From Kaiparowitsia implicata GSE-PSE-MK54-09C (GTDB taxonomy: Bacteria; Cyanobacteriota; Cyanobacteriia; Elainellales; Elainellaceae): DNA of 48,421 nucleotides. Numbering within the stretch: the first letter of the stretch is position 1; each line of letters opens with the position of its first letter. This document shows positions 16,608 through 25,463 of the stretch, one piece after another. The stretch lies in the NCBI GenBank assembly GCA_019359435.1, contig JAHHHI010000002.1, positions 1-48,421 of the forward strand, in the 5' to 3' direction. The translations under genes were made by a program, and so were the position numbers. The notes under the pieces were generated by a model. That model did not search any database, was not told where the DNA came from, and saw only the letters and a program-made list of their open reading frames with translations.

Positions 16608-17402
16608 ATGACCATTCAAAAATTTTCCCTAGATGCGCTTCAGAGGGTTCGGCAGTTCATCCAAGGTGGCCTGACTATTCCTGACCTTGAAAAACAGGCT
16701 CAGGCCACTCAGCAAGACGACATGCCAGAGCCAGAGTCCGTTGATGATTTGAGTGGATTGTTTAGCTTTGGGGGGGCATCTCTAGCTGGGCAGTCGTCAG
16801 CGACCGTGGCAGAGCGATGGATTCTCTCAACCGTGAACCCTGCGGCCCCACTGCTGAAGCTGCCGGGATTGGTGCTGCGGCAGGATCATCGCCTAGTGGC
16901 CTACGTGTATCGCAATCGTTCAGGGAGTGTGGGAGTGGTGTGGGCGATCCCAGAGACCCTGAGCCACACTGCAAATCTAACGAAGGCGCTAGCGGCGTTG
17001 ACCGATGCAAAGACCCCTCCTAAACCAAAGGGAGCATTGCCACACTATATGGAAGCTATTGAGGGCGATCGCACCCCGGTGTCTTATCTAATCGCATCGA
17101 TGCTCAAGCGGGAATTACGAGAATTTGGGGCGTCGGGCGATCGCCGCAACTGGAGCTATCACAAACTTACGGATACTGTGCCCACCACAGAACAATGGGC
17201 TTGGCAAGCGGCTGCCCCCAAAGATCTATCCCCCAAGGTGCGACTGTTACCCGACGGTAAAGCAGCGGTTGAGTTCTTTTCGATTCGTAACACCATGCCA
17301 CGGCGGCTTTATCGTCACCTAGACCAATACCCGACTCAAAGCTACCGTGCCCAGAGTGCCGATAAACCCATCGCAGTGGCACAATCTGCTGTATCGCCTT
17401 AA
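16608..17402 (+). CDS. conserved-type cytoplasmic protein, partner of the bitopic protein
   Basis: A 264-residue protein I do not recognise. It has no signal peptide or membrane span. The N-terminal ~65 residues are helical and acidic (QDDMPEPESVDDLSG). The centre contains alternating strands (LVLRQDHRLVAYVYRNRSGSVGVVWAIP), then a helical part with YLIASMLKRELREFG. Near the C-terminus LLPDGKAAVEFFSIR precedes a disordered tail. It follows the coiled-coil protein by 31 bp, so a joint function is likely. Codon use and HIP1 content match the rest of the chromosome. Confidence 0.75.
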   Translation: MTIQKFSLDALQRVRQFIQGGLTIPDLEKQAQATQQDDMPEPESVDDLSGLFSFGGASLAGQSSATVAERWILSTVNPAAPLLKLPGLVLRQDHRLVAYVYRNRSGSVGVVWAIPETLSHTANLTKALAALTDAKTPPKPKGALPHYMEAIEGDRTPVSYLIASMLKRELREFGASGDRRNWSYHKLTDTVPTTEQWAWQAAAPKDLSPKVRLLPDGKAAVEFFSIRNTMPRRLYRHLDQYPTQSYRAQSADKPIAVAQSAVSP

Positions 17403-17443
17403 ATAAAAACGGAGTTGAGTGGGCGATCTACCTACTCAACGAC

Positions 17444-17492
17444 GTCAGTTCAGGTTTAACAGGGTTTGAGTTTATCCCGCACTCAGATTAAC
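17444..17492 (+). repeat. family B repeat, core-deleted copy
   Basis: This 49-bp stretch aligns with the outer parts of the 124-bp element at 48176-48299. It starts GTCAGTTCAGG and ends TTATCCCGCACTCAGATTAAC, but lacks the GC-rich double hairpin in between. The join falls at GGGTT, a sequence that flanks both sides of the core in the long copy. Confidence 0.65.
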
Positions 17493-17515
17493 AATAATAA
17501 ACCAGCAGAAAAACA

Positions 17516-17556
17516 AACCATCAGAGCATTGCGCACCACGTAATGCTCTGATGGTT
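17516..17556. terminator. bidirectional terminator between convergent genes
   Basis: A perfect 15-bp stem (AACCATCAGAGCATT with its complement) closes an 11-nt loop. A-rich sequence lies on one side and T-containing sequence on the other. It sits between the plus-strand gene ending at 17402 and the fasciclin gene ending at 17641 on the minus strand. Confidence 0.8.
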
Positions 17557-17640
17557 TTGCTTCAGCACCTAACTAAGCATCTAGTCAAACGCTAAAGCAA
17601 TGAGAGCGCCTGTATCTAACTCTCTATCTGGACTTAGCGA

Positions 17641-18252
17641 TTACTGCATGTTGAGCGTGGGCGGAATCAACACTTGGTCAATTGCGTGAATTACACCATT
17701 GCTAGCAGTAATGTCAGGCTGAGTCACCATGGCTTCGTTCACCATAACAGACCCTTCAACCGCCGCGATATTCACAGCTGAACCTTCTACTGTAGCCACT
17801 TCACCCGGCTCAATCTGGTCAGAAGGCACATTGGCAGCCACAACGTGGTAGGAGAGGACCTGGCGCAGTTGCTCTTGGTTCTCAGGCAAAAGCAGCGCAT
17901 CTAAGGTTTCTTGAGGAACTGCTGCGAACGCATCGTTAGTGGGGGCAAATACCGTGTAAGGACCAGCCTCATCTAGGACTTCCGTCATGTCAGCAGCTTC
18001 TAAAGCCTGACGCAATGTGCTAAAAGACTCGTCCTGTTCCACTAAGTCAGCCACAGTCCCTTCATCAGCCATACCCTCAGCTGCCATGGGGTCTTCACTA
18101 TAAGTTCCATCAGCTGGCGCTTCGGTGGTTGTATCGGGTGTTTCTACTTGAGAGTCAGTTTCAGGCTCTGCACAGGCAGCCAGCACAGTAGCAGCACCCA
18201 GGCTCACAAAGCCCAGCATAAATCGCTTGGAAAGTTTGCTATTAAAAAGCAT
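17641..18252 (-). CDS. fasciclin-domain lipoprotein
   Basis: A 203-residue exported protein. The signal ends in a lipobox, LAAC (Cys27), so the mature protein is probably lipid-anchored. An acidic Thr/Glu-rich linker spans about residues 28-65. One fasciclin (FAS1) domain fills about 70-200, with its first motif TVFAPTNDAFAAVP, the central LSYHVV and the second motif NGVIHAIDQVLIPP. FAS1 domains mediate adhesion or cell-surface interactions. I chose ATG 18252 because AGAGG lies 5 nt upstream; an upstream in-frame start at 18282 would spoil the lipoprotein signal. It is transcribed alone with a long upstream region. Confidence 0.92.
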   Translation of the reverse strand: MLFNSKLSKRFMLGFVSLGAATVLAACAEPETDSQVETPDTTTEAPADGTYSEDPMAAEGMADEGTVADLVEQDESFSTLRQALEAADMTEVLDEAGPYTVFAPTNDAFAAVPQETLDALLLPENQEQLRQVLSYHVVAANVPSDQIEPGEVATVEGSAVNIAAVEGSVMVNEAMVTQPDITASNGVIHAIDQVLIPPTLNMQ

Positions 18253-19040
18253 AAGTACCTCTGGGGGAAATCTGATTAACAACAGTTAAAGGAATGCGTT
18301 CACATTTCTTCATGTGTATCTTGGAATACAATAACGAATTATAGCCCTGTTGATCGTCGGTCTTCAGACATAGACTAGGGGTGCCTAGGGCTATGGTTTT
18401 TAGGTGTCAGAGGGTATAGCTGACAAAAAGTTTGAATGCTATATCGCCCAACAGACGCTATTTTCGCGGCTTAACCCAGCCTTAATTTTTTAAGTCGTCA
18501 AAGATTAATTGGGGTGTGTTTTTGCAATGGTTTGCAATGCATTAGGTCGGGTTGAGCAGGGATGCCTTCAATAGATTTAGGGGAAATGTGTTCTATCCTG
18601 CTGCGTAACATTCTGAGTTAAGGGGATGGCGCTGGTTGGGAGTTCCTATACTAGCAGTGGTGGATAGGCTGCTAAACATGGATTTGATGGCGTTGTTTCA
18701 GCCCCGCGCCATGGGGTTGAAACAACGCTAAATTTTTGATGCTCGCGTCTTGAGCACCAAAGATTTAGGCATTTATCGAACTGATGTAGGTTACTAAAGT
18801 TGGCTGGGTTGGTTGACTCTAGATTGGCCCCTAGTCAATGGCGCGATGTTTAGCAGTTTGCTGCGTCAAGACAGTGTGTGAAATGAAGCAAACCTTGTAG
18901 GATGGGCATAGTCAAACCCGCTGTAGGATTGAATAGTCGATGGCTTTATTCGATCCGCTGCGGCGAAGTGATTGAATGGTTGAGCCCTGAGTTGATCTCC
19001 CTGAACCCACATCCTGAGTATTTAGAGAGCGTCTAAAGAT
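18253..19040. other. divergent intergenic region
   Basis: A 788-bp gap between the fasciclin gene and the DUF2996 gene. It contains one copy of the 98-bp repeat family A (18690-18787). The rest shows no credible frame; promoters for both genes must lie here. Confidence 0.5.
18690..18787 (+). repeat. 98-bp repeat family A, copy 1
   Basis: It begins with the hairpin GCGTTGTTTCAGCCCC and a partner ending TTGAAACAACGC. A CTAAA...TTTAG arm with a variable loop follows, then the conserved end GGCATTTATCGAACTGATGT. The same order and length occur at 34888-34984 (opposite strand) and 44443-44540. Confidence 0.8.
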
Positions 19041-19652
19041 ATGCCAGAAGAGAAGAAACCCCAAGATCCTCAAGCCGAAGCGGCTGAGACGCCCAAGGCA
19101 GAGGCCAACCTGGCTACGTCTGTGGATGCTGCTGGCGAATCTGCTGACAAGGCGGCATCTAAAGAGGCGGCTGGCGATGCCAATCCTAAGCCTGCAGCAA
19201 AGGCAAAACCCGCCGGAGCAAAACCGGCTGGAGCAAAACCGGCTGGAGCAAAACCGGCAGCGAAGAAGGAGAAGCCGCCTGCGCTAGAAGATAAGCCTTT
19301 CGAGGAATTTATTAGAGAGCACTACATGCCAGCACTGACTAAGACGCTGGAAACGCTGGGTGTGAGTGATTTAACCTTGGCGTTTGAAAAGCAGCCATTT
19401 CCGGTGCGGGGCGTGGATCAGACTCCTTGCTGGCAAGTCAAGGGGGCATTTCAAGCTGGACAGCGTCAGTTTTGGGTCGGGTTTTTAAAAGACGATATTT
19501 CTGGACAGAAGGTGTTTGCCCAAGCGGATTTCGGTGCACATCCCAGCTTACTGGAGTCGTTTATGATTGACGAACGTCGGGTCAATCTGGATTTGATGGT
19601 GATGTATGTAGTGCAGCGCCTCAATGGTCAAAAGTGGCTGGCGCGGAATTAG
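19041..19652 (+). CDS. DUF2996-type cyanobacterial protein with Lys/Ala/Pro-rich N-terminus
   Basis: A 203-residue protein. Residues 1-80 are low complexity (Glu/Ala, then Lys/Pro/Ala), including a 15-bp direct repeat encoding GAKPA copies (19203-19259, nearly four units). Residues about 88-203 form a compact domain with FEEFIREHYMPAL, LTLAFEKQPFP, CWQVKGAFQAGQRQFWVGF and a C-terminal RVNLDLMVMYVVQRLNGQKWL. This matches what I recall of DUF2996, a family confined to cyanobacteria and plastids with no established function. The basic tail may be disordered and vary in length by repeat slippage. It is transcribed alone. Confidence 0.8.
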   Translation: MPEEKKPQDPQAEAAETPKAEANLATSVDAAGESADKAASKEAAGDANPKPAAKAKPAGAKPAGAKPAGAKPAAKKEKPPALEDKPFEEFIREHYMPALTKTLETLGVSDLTLAFEKQPFPVRGVDQTPCWQVKGAFQAGQRQFWVGFLKDDISGQKVFAQADFGAHPSLLESFMIDERRVNLDLMVMYVVQRLNGQKWLARN

Positions 19653-19764
19653 ACCACAGTAGCCTTGCATGGTGTAATTAAGTGTGCAGTTGAGATTGAG
19701 CGATCGCCCCTAGCCCCCAAAACCCTATAGATTTCAGCGTAGATCAGCGCAGGAGTTGGAGCGG

Positions 19765-21708
19765 ATGAAACGATTCACTCGGTTTCTTGTGGTTGCGGGT
19801 AGTGTGGTGTTGCTATTGGTGAGCGCCAAGGCGGTTGCGTCTCATGAGGCAGAATCACGAGCTGCGTTGCTGGCCTCTAGGCCAACTGCCCCTGCTGTGG
19901 CGTCAGCGGTTGTTGCAGAGATTATTGAGAAGACAGACGAGGCGACGGTAGACGAAATTGGACAGGGTGCGTGGGCGATCGCTCCGACTCTATCAAACCA
20001 GGTAGGCGCAACGACTGAGCCATCTTCCCAAGACCGCGAGTTTAATAGCTCGCAGGTAAATGGTGCTGAATCTGTGAATGCTGATGCCCTGGATGCTGAG
20101 ATTCCCATAGGCGCACCCCAATCACCAGCGGTTTTAACCAATGCGGTGCCGGATGAGGACGCGCTTACGGAGGAACTGCCAGACGAGGAATCGGTGGTTC
20201 CTGAGAGGCCGATAGAGCCACAGACCGACTCTGGCACAGAGACCTTAGATGAGCAAGCCGTTGAGGAATCGACAGGCGAAACCCTACGTGAGCCTGTCAC
20301 GGGCGAAGCGGCAGTGTCTGACCTGCGGCGGCAGATAGAACGGCGGCGGTTGCTGCTAGAAGGCGATCGCCTTTGGTTGTCGGGGCAGCAGTCTGCAGCA
20401 GCGGTGCTCTATCGCCAAGCAAAAGATGACTTAACAGTGGCAAAGGTGGTTGAGCCGCCGCCGCCGTTCTCAGATCCGGCGTTGCTGTCGCCAGAAGGAC
20501 GGGTATATTGGCGAGAGGCCGAAGCGGGCATCCAGCAAAACCAGCAGAGCCGCAGCACTGTAGCACTGGAGTTGCTGGTTGAGCAGGAGCCAGCATTTTT
20601 GCCGGGGCATTTGCGCTATGCAGAGTTGCTTCTAGAAACAGATCAGCCTGCGGCAGCGGTAGCAGCGCTGGAGCGGATTGTGGGGGCCTATCGTCAGGAG
20701 CCAGAGTTGGTTATGGCGCAGGTCAATGCCTTGGCGGCTAATGAGCAGTGGTTGGATGCCTCTATTGCAGCGCGTCAATTTGCCCTGTTCTATCCCGATC
20801 ATGCCCAAGCCGAGGACTTTGAGGCGATCGCCCAAGCGCACCTCGATACCTTTCGCCGCCGCCTGCGTCAGCAATTAACCGGAAATGCGATCGCCAACGC
20901 CATCACCGGCACGCTGGGATTTGCCCTAACCGGCGGTCTATTTGGCCCCATTTCGACCTTGCAAACCTCTATTGCTCTACTGCGAGGCGAATCTTCCGTA
21001 GGCGAGTCTGCGGTTAACAGCATTGCCCGACAGGTTGATTTGGTAGAAGACGAGACCGTCAACGCCTATGTCAGCCATATGGGCGATCGCCTGGCTCGCC
21101 TCACCGGACGCGACAACTTCGAGTATGAGTTCTTTGTGATTAACGACAATCGGCTTAATGCCTTTGCGCTACCCGGCGGCAAAATTTTCATCAACACCGG
21201 GGCTATTCTCAGCGCCAACTCCGAGGCTGAATTGGCAGGTCTGATGGCCCATGAATTGGCACACACGGTTCTTTCCCACGGGTTTCAGCTCGTACTCGAA
21301 GCCAACCTCAACAGCAACGTGTTTCAGTTTTTGCCCTATGGGGGGTTAGCAACCAACCTATCTGTGCTCAGCTATAGCCGCAATATGGAGCGAGAAGCCG
21401 ACGAATTTGGCACTCGCCTGATCGCCACCGCAGACTATGCGGCAGATGGGCTGTATAACTTGCTGACCACCCTAGACAGGCAGATGCGCCGTCCCCAGGC
21501 AATTAGCTGGCTGTCATCGCATCCCGACACGGTGGAACGACTGGGCACCATTGCCACGCAAATGACCAACGCTGGCTACAATCGCTATGCCTACGAAGGG
21601 GTTGATCAACACAACCGCATTCGCCAGCGCATTCGCCAATTGGGCAGCCCCAAACGGTTTGACCAATTCTTTTCTCCCAGTTCAGAGACCCTTGAACCGG
21701 CGCCATAG
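19765..21708 (+). CDS. exported M48-family metalloprotease with helical-repeat N-terminal region
   Basis: A 647-residue protein. A signal or anchor occupies residues about 5-25. An acidic disordered stretch follows (about 35-185), then a helical, TPR-like region (about 190-365; LLLETDQPAAAVAALERIV). The M48 peptidase domain comes next, with the zinc motif HELAH at 496-500 and a downstream Glu ligand in NMEREADEFG. M48 proteins of this BepA/YfgC kind act in the periplasm on outer-membrane protein quality control; BepA carries its TPRs C-terminally, whereas here they precede the protease. ATG 19765 is chosen with AGGAG 9 nt upstream; a TTG at 19756 is in frame. Confidence 0.88.
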   Translation: MKRFTRFLVVAGSVVLLLVSAKAVASHEAESRAALLASRPTAPAVASAVVAEIIEKTDEATVDEIGQGAWAIAPTLSNQVGATTEPSSQDREFNSSQVNGAESVNADALDAEIPIGAPQSPAVLTNAVPDEDALTEELPDEESVVPERPIEPQTDSGTETLDEQAVEESTGETLREPVTGEAAVSDLRRQIERRRLLLEGDRLWLSGQQSAAAVLYRQAKDDLTVAKVVEPPPPFSDPALLSPEGRVYWREAEAGIQQNQQSRSTVALELLVEQEPAFLPGHLRYAELLLETDQPAAAVAALERIVGAYRQEPELVMAQVNALAANEQWLDASIAARQFALFYPDHAQAEDFEAIAQAHLDTFRRRLRQQLTGNAIANAITGTLGFALTGGLFGPISTLQTSIALLRGESSVGESAVNSIARQVDLVEDETVNAYVSHMGDRLARLTGRDNFEYEFFVINDNRLNAFALPGGKIFINTGAILSANSEAELAGLMAHELAHTVLSHGFQLVLEANLNSNVFQFLPYGGLATNLSVLSYSRNMEREADEFGTRLIATADYAADGLYNLLTTLDRQMRRPQAISWLSSHPDTVERLGTIATQMTNAGYNRYAYEGVDQHNRIRQRIRQLGSPKRFDQFFSPSSETLEPAP

Positions 21709-22064
21709 CAGCATCCGCCGCCCTTGGGATCAATGCAACTGAGTGTGAAGCTATGTTGCAACTCTTAACATCCTCCTAATCTCTAGCGCCTGTCATCCTG
21801 ATAGACTAAAGACGTGAAAAGGTTGTGTCAGGCTAGCTTGCGCTGCTGTCGCTGTGCCGCTAGGGACAACGTCACCGCAGCATGTTTATGATTCTGCAAA
21901 GTGATGGTTGCGATAACTGTCGGTAGGTGCGTCCAGAATGTGATCTAGATGGGTTCAGCCAGTAGGCTAGGACGTTGTCTGGAGGCTTGAAGTATTCTGA
22001 CCACGGGTGTCGGCTATCAAAGCCCTGATAAACCAACCCATAATAAGCGAGACTCAAACGAGCA
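21709..22064. other. upstream region of acsF
   Basis: A 356-bp gap before acsF on the same strand as the protease. It should hold the acsF promoter. No strong hairpin, frame or recognised regulator site was seen. Confidence 0.5.
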
Positions 22065-23141
22065 ATGGTTGATTCCTTAAAAAAGCCAGCATTTGAAGAA
22101 ATGCGTCCAGGGGTTAAGGTTCCGACAAAAGAAACCATCCTGACGCCCCGCTTTTATACCACCGACTTTGACGAGATGGCCAAGATGGACATCTCGGTTA
22201 ACGAAGATGAATTGCGCGCCATCCTCGAAGAATTTCGGGTGGACTATAACCGCCATCACTTTGTGCGGGATGAGGAATTCAACCAATCCTGGGATCAAAT
22301 GGATGAAGAAACTCGGCTGCTATTTGTCGAGTTCTTAGAGCGCTCTTGCACGGCTGAGTTTTCTGGCTTCTTGCTTTACAAGGAGTTAGGACGTCGGCTT
22401 AAGACTACTAGTCCGCTGTTGGCCGAGTGTTTCAACCTGATGTCGCGCGATGAGGCCCGTCACGCGGGCTTCTTGAACAAAGCCTTGTCAGATTTTAGCC
22501 TGTCGCTAGATCTGGGCTTTTTGACCAAGAGCCGCAGCTACACCTTCTTTAAGCCCAAGTTCATCTTCTATGCGACCTATCTCTCAGAGAAAATCGGCTA
22601 CTGGCGCTACATCACTATTTATCGCCATTTAGAAGCCAATCCTGAACATCGAATTTACCCAATCTTCCGCTTCTTTGAAAACTGGTGTCAGGATGAAAAT
22701 CGCCACGGCGATTTCTTTGACGCCATCATGCGGGCACAACCCCAGTTTTTGAACGACTGGAGAGCTAAGCTGTGGTCTCGCTTCTTTTTGCTGTCGGTGT
22801 TTGCCACGATGTATCTCAACGACATCCAGCGTTCTGGCTTCTACCAGTCGCTCGGGTTAGATGCCCGGGACTATGATATCCATGTGATTCGCAAGACGAA
22901 TGAAACGGCTGGGCGGGTCTTCCCGGTGATTCTCAATGTTGATCACCCCGAATTCTTCAAACGGCTAGATCATTCGGCTGATGCAAATCTCAAGATCTCT
23001 GAGATCAGTCGCTCTAATGCGCTTGGTGTGGTAAAACTGCTGAAGAAGGTGCCGTTGGTTGGGGCGATCGCCCTTGACATCGTGCGACTCTACTTCATGA
23101 AGCCTCTAGACATGACGACGCTAGAAGGGTCAGTACGCTAG
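22065..23141 (+). CDS. acsF: Mg-protoporphyrin IX monomethyl ester (oxidative) cyclase
   Basis: A 358-residue di-iron oxygenase that closes the isocyclic ring E of chlorophyll, using O2 to convert Mg-protoporphyrin IX monomethyl ester to protochlorophyllide. It acts at thylakoid or chlorophyll-synthesis membranes. Iron-ligand motifs are visible: the Glu in [12 protein letters not shown], the E/H pair of DEARHAGF and the E/H pair of ENRHGDFF. Length and N-terminus ([17 protein letters not shown]) match the family. Cyanobacteria often have a second, low-oxygen isoform elsewhere; which of the two this is cannot be told from sequence alone. A strong terminator follows 19 nt after the stop. Confidence 0.96.
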   Translation: MVDSLKKPAFEEMRPGVKVPTKETILTPRFYTTDFDEMAKMDISVNEDELRAILEEFRVDYNRHHFVRDEEFNQSWDQMDEETRLLFVEFLERSCTAEFSGFLLYKELGRRLKTTSPLLAECFNLMSRDEARHAGFLNKALSDFSLSLDLGFLTKSRSYTFFKPKFIFYATYLSEKIGYWRYITIYRHLEANPEHRIYPIFRFFENWCQDENRHGDFFDAIMRAQPQFLNDWRAKLWSRFFLLSVFATMYLNDIQRSGFYQSLGLDARDYDIHVIRKTNETAGRVFPVILNVDHPEFFKRLDHSADANLKISEISRSNALGVVKLLKKVPLVGAIALDIVRLYFMKPLDMTTLEGSVR

Positions 23142-23160
23142 AGTTTCTCGATTGCGGTTG

Positions 23161-23198
23161 CGAAAAAACGGTTCTGGAGTCCCAGAACCGTTTTTTCG
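23161..23198 (+). terminator. intrinsic terminator after acsF
   Basis: A perfect 17-bp stem (CGAAAAAACGGTTCTGG with its complement) closes a 4-nt loop and provides a run of six T in its right arm. It lies 19 nt after the acsF stop codon. Confidence 0.9.
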
Positions 23199-23209
23199 TG
23201 CGAGGGTTG

Positions 23210-23339
23210 CTAGGGGCTGTCATCAATCAGCCGTTGATGGCTCAAAAATCAATAGTCACAGCCCCTAGCCTGTTTTTAAATCGGGCGTGGCAATGCCCAT
23301 AGCACAAGGCTTTTAGTCAGAATTGATGACACGCCCTAG
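23210..23339. mobile_element. 130-bp MITE with CTAG flanks, copy 2 (inverted)
   Basis: This is the reverse-complement relative of the element at 3989-4119. Its ends are CTAGGGGCTGTCATCAATC and ATTGATGACACGCCCTAG. The internal order of hairpins is the same when inverted, with scattered substitutions. It fills the gap between the acsF terminator and the ribosome-binding site of the gene at 23361, so that gene's promoter would have to lie in the element unless it relies on read-through. Confidence 0.85.
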
Positions 23340-23360
23340 ACAGGTTGTGAAGGAGTTGGG

Positions 23361-24212
23361 ATGGGTAGGCTGATGGGCTATAAGCAATGGGGGCAGGCGA
23401 TCGCTCGGTTTCATTTGCTAAAGGGATGCGTGGAATGTGGGCGGGGGTGGCCTTCCATGATTGCTGCGGGGGTGCTGGGAAGCTGCCTATTTGGGCTGGC
23501 GGCATCGGGGGCGATCGCCGCCCCACCCGAGACCTCCGCTCCACCGGCCCAGGCTGATCCCACCCCAACGCTGACTGCGCCTGCTGACCCAAGCCCCAGT
23601 CGCCAAGATGCAGCGGATATGCTCAATCTTGATCCCGCTATTTTGGACGGCAGCCCAGTTCTGCAACGCTGGCAACAGCAAGTGCCCGATGTCCGCAGTC
23701 GGATTCGCCATGATCCCGCTTTTCGCACGCGGGTGCGGCTCGGCTATACCCGCTTTGCGGCCACTGATCCCCGCAGTGGGCTGGCCTTTGGGGTAGAAGA
23801 TGTATTTTTGGGCGAGTCGGGGGTGACGCTGAGCGGAGACCTGCAGCGGACCACAGGGGGCGATCGCACCAATGCAGGTGCTGAGTTACGCTACTATCTA
23901 CTGCCATTGGGCAATTATGTGAATGTCGCGCCCGTCGTCGGCTATCGCAGCCTAGAGACTGATCGGTATCAGACCGATGGGCTGACGGTGGGGCTGCGGG
24001 TGATGCTGGCGCTGTCTCGCACGGGAGCGGCAGATATTGCCCTCAGCCAAAACTGGGTTTCCCCTGGCACAGAGGCAGAAGTGGGCCTGACTACGCTGTC
24101 GGTGGGCTATGCGATCGCCCCCAATGTCCGCATCTCGACTGACCTGCAACAGCAACAGGCCCTCGGAGAACGCGACAGCCGCTACAGCCTGTTTGTAGAA
24201 TGGATGCCCTAA
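23361..24212 (+). CDS. secreted protein with possible beta-barrel C-terminus
   Basis: A 283-residue protein of unknown function. A hydrophobic, Ala/Gly-rich segment at about residues 33-54 (AAGVLGSCLFGLAASGAIAA) looks like a signal sequence preceded by an unusually long 32-residue N-region. A Pro/Thr-rich linker follows, then a segment with VRSRIRHDPAFRTRVRLGY. The C-terminal half has alternating polar/apolar strands (VTLSGDLQRTT, AELRYYLLPLG, VAPVVGYRSL, TTLSVGYAIAP) ending FVEWMP, as in small outer-membrane barrels. AAGGAG 5 nt before ATG 23361 supports the start. It is followed 27 bp later by the DUF39 gene, so they probably form an operon. Confidence 0.72.
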   Translation: MGRLMGYKQWGQAIARFHLLKGCVECGRGWPSMIAAGVLGSCLFGLAASGAIAAPPETSAPPAQADPTPTLTAPADPSPSRQDAADMLNLDPAILDGSPVLQRWQQQVPDVRSRIRHDPAFRTRVRLGYTRFAATDPRSGLAFGVEDVFLGESGVTLSGDLQRTTGGDRTNAGAELRYYLLPLGNYVNVAPVVGYRSLETDRYQTDGLTVGLRVMLALSRTGAADIALSQNWVSPGTEAEVGLTTLSVGYAIAPNVRISTDLQQQQALGERDSRYSLFVEWMP

Positions 24213-24239
24213 TCCCTGTTTCGCCCAATCCCCACTGCC

Positions 24240-25463
24240 ATGCGCACCATTGCCGAGATCAACGACAAAATTCAGCGTCAGCAGGCAGAGGTCTGGACGG
24301 TTGAGGAGGTGAAGGCGCGCACCCCGGAGTTGGGGATTGCCGAGGTGGCTCAGCGGGTGGATGTGATTACCACGGGCACCTTTGAGCCGATGGAATCCTC
24401 AGGGGCGATTCTCAACCTGGGGCATACCGATCCGCCCATCAAGATCTATCAGTGCTGGATGGATGGAGTGCTGGCCTATGCGGGCTTTGGAGCGGTAGAT
24501 CTATATCTAGGAGCCAGCCAGCCTGCGGAGTATGGCGGTGCAGGTGATCCTGACCCCTCCGATGGAACGCGTGATGCCCTGCGCAGCCCGGTGCGGCGGC
24601 GCGGCGGTGGGCATGTGATTGCCGACCTGATTGCGGGAAAGTCGGTGCAGGTGCGCGCGATTGGGCAAGTGACGGACTGCTACCCGCGAGCGTCGCTAGA
24701 AACCACCATCACCCGCGACACCATCAACCAGTTTTACCTCTACAATCCCCGCAACCTATATCAGAACTTTATTGTGGGAGTGAATGGGGGCGATCGCCCG
24801 CTCTATACCTATTTGGGGTGTTTGCAGCCGCGTTTAGGCAACGCCGTGTATTCCAATCCGGGGGCGATCGCCCCCTTATTCAACGACCCCTATTTGGATG
24901 TGATCGGCATCGGTAGCCGCGTTTTTCTGGGCGGTGGCATTGGCTATGTCGCATGGGAAGGCACCCAGCACTTTCCCTTACAAAAGCGACTGCCCAACGA
25001 TACGCCCATTGGCCCTGCGGCCACCCTAGCCCTGATTGGAGATGCCAAGCAGATGGATCCCCAATGGGTGCGGGGCTGCTACTTCAGCAGCTATGGGGCG
25101 TCGCTGATGCTCGGAGTGGGCGTGCCGCTGCCGGTGCTGAATGAAGAGGTGGTGCGCCGCTGCACGGTTCAGGATAGCGAGATTGTGGCTCCCGTGGTGG
25201 ATTTCTCAATTCCCCGGCGAGTGCGACCCACCTTTGGCCTTGTGAGCTATGCCCAGCTCAAGTCGGGACGACTCACCATGGATGGCAAAACGGTACGTGT
25301 CGCGCCGCTGGCCAGTCTGCACCTGTCGCGTCAGGTGGCGATCGCCCTTAAGCAGTGGATCGATGCAGGTAAATTTACCCTCACAACGCCCGTAGCCCCG
25401 CTGCCGAGCGATCGCACCTTCCTCGCCCAAGAGCGAATCAGCTCCCAAATCAATCTGGAATAA
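24240..25463 (+). CDS. homocysteine biosynthesis protein, DUF39 family
   Basis: A 407-residue cytoplasmic protein. The N-terminus (TIAEINDKIQRQQAEVWTVEE), GAILNLGHTDPPIKI and ASLETTITRDTINQFYLYNPRN match the DUF39/HcyBio family as I know it. In methanogens a DUF39 protein works with a ferredoxin-type partner to turn aspartate semialdehyde into homocysteine by reductive sulfur insertion. Cysteines in IYQCWMDG, VTDCYPRA and RGCYFSSYG are candidates for the reactive sulfur carriers. No ferredoxin-like partner or CBS domain is present here. Its role in a cyanobacterium is therefore inferred. A loop-less 40-bp palindrome follows the stop. Confidence 0.85.
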   Translation: MRTIAEINDKIQRQQAEVWTVEEVKARTPELGIAEVAQRVDVITTGTFEPMESSGAILNLGHTDPPIKIYQCWMDGVLAYAGFGAVDLYLGASQPAEYGGAGDPDPSDGTRDALRSPVRRRGGGHVIADLIAGKSVQVRAIGQVTDCYPRASLETTITRDTINQFYLYNPRNLYQNFIVGVNGGDRPLYTYLGCLQPRLGNAVYSNPGAIAPLFNDPYLDVIGIGSRVFLGGGIGYVAWEGTQHFPLQKRLPNDTPIGPAATLALIGDAKQMDPQWVRGCYFSSYGASLMLGVGVPLPVLNEEVVRRCTVQDSEIVAPVVDFSIPRRVRPTFGLVSYAQLKSGRLTMDGKTVRVAPLASLHLSRQVAIALKQWIDAGKFTLTTPVAPLPSDRTFLAQERISSQINLE

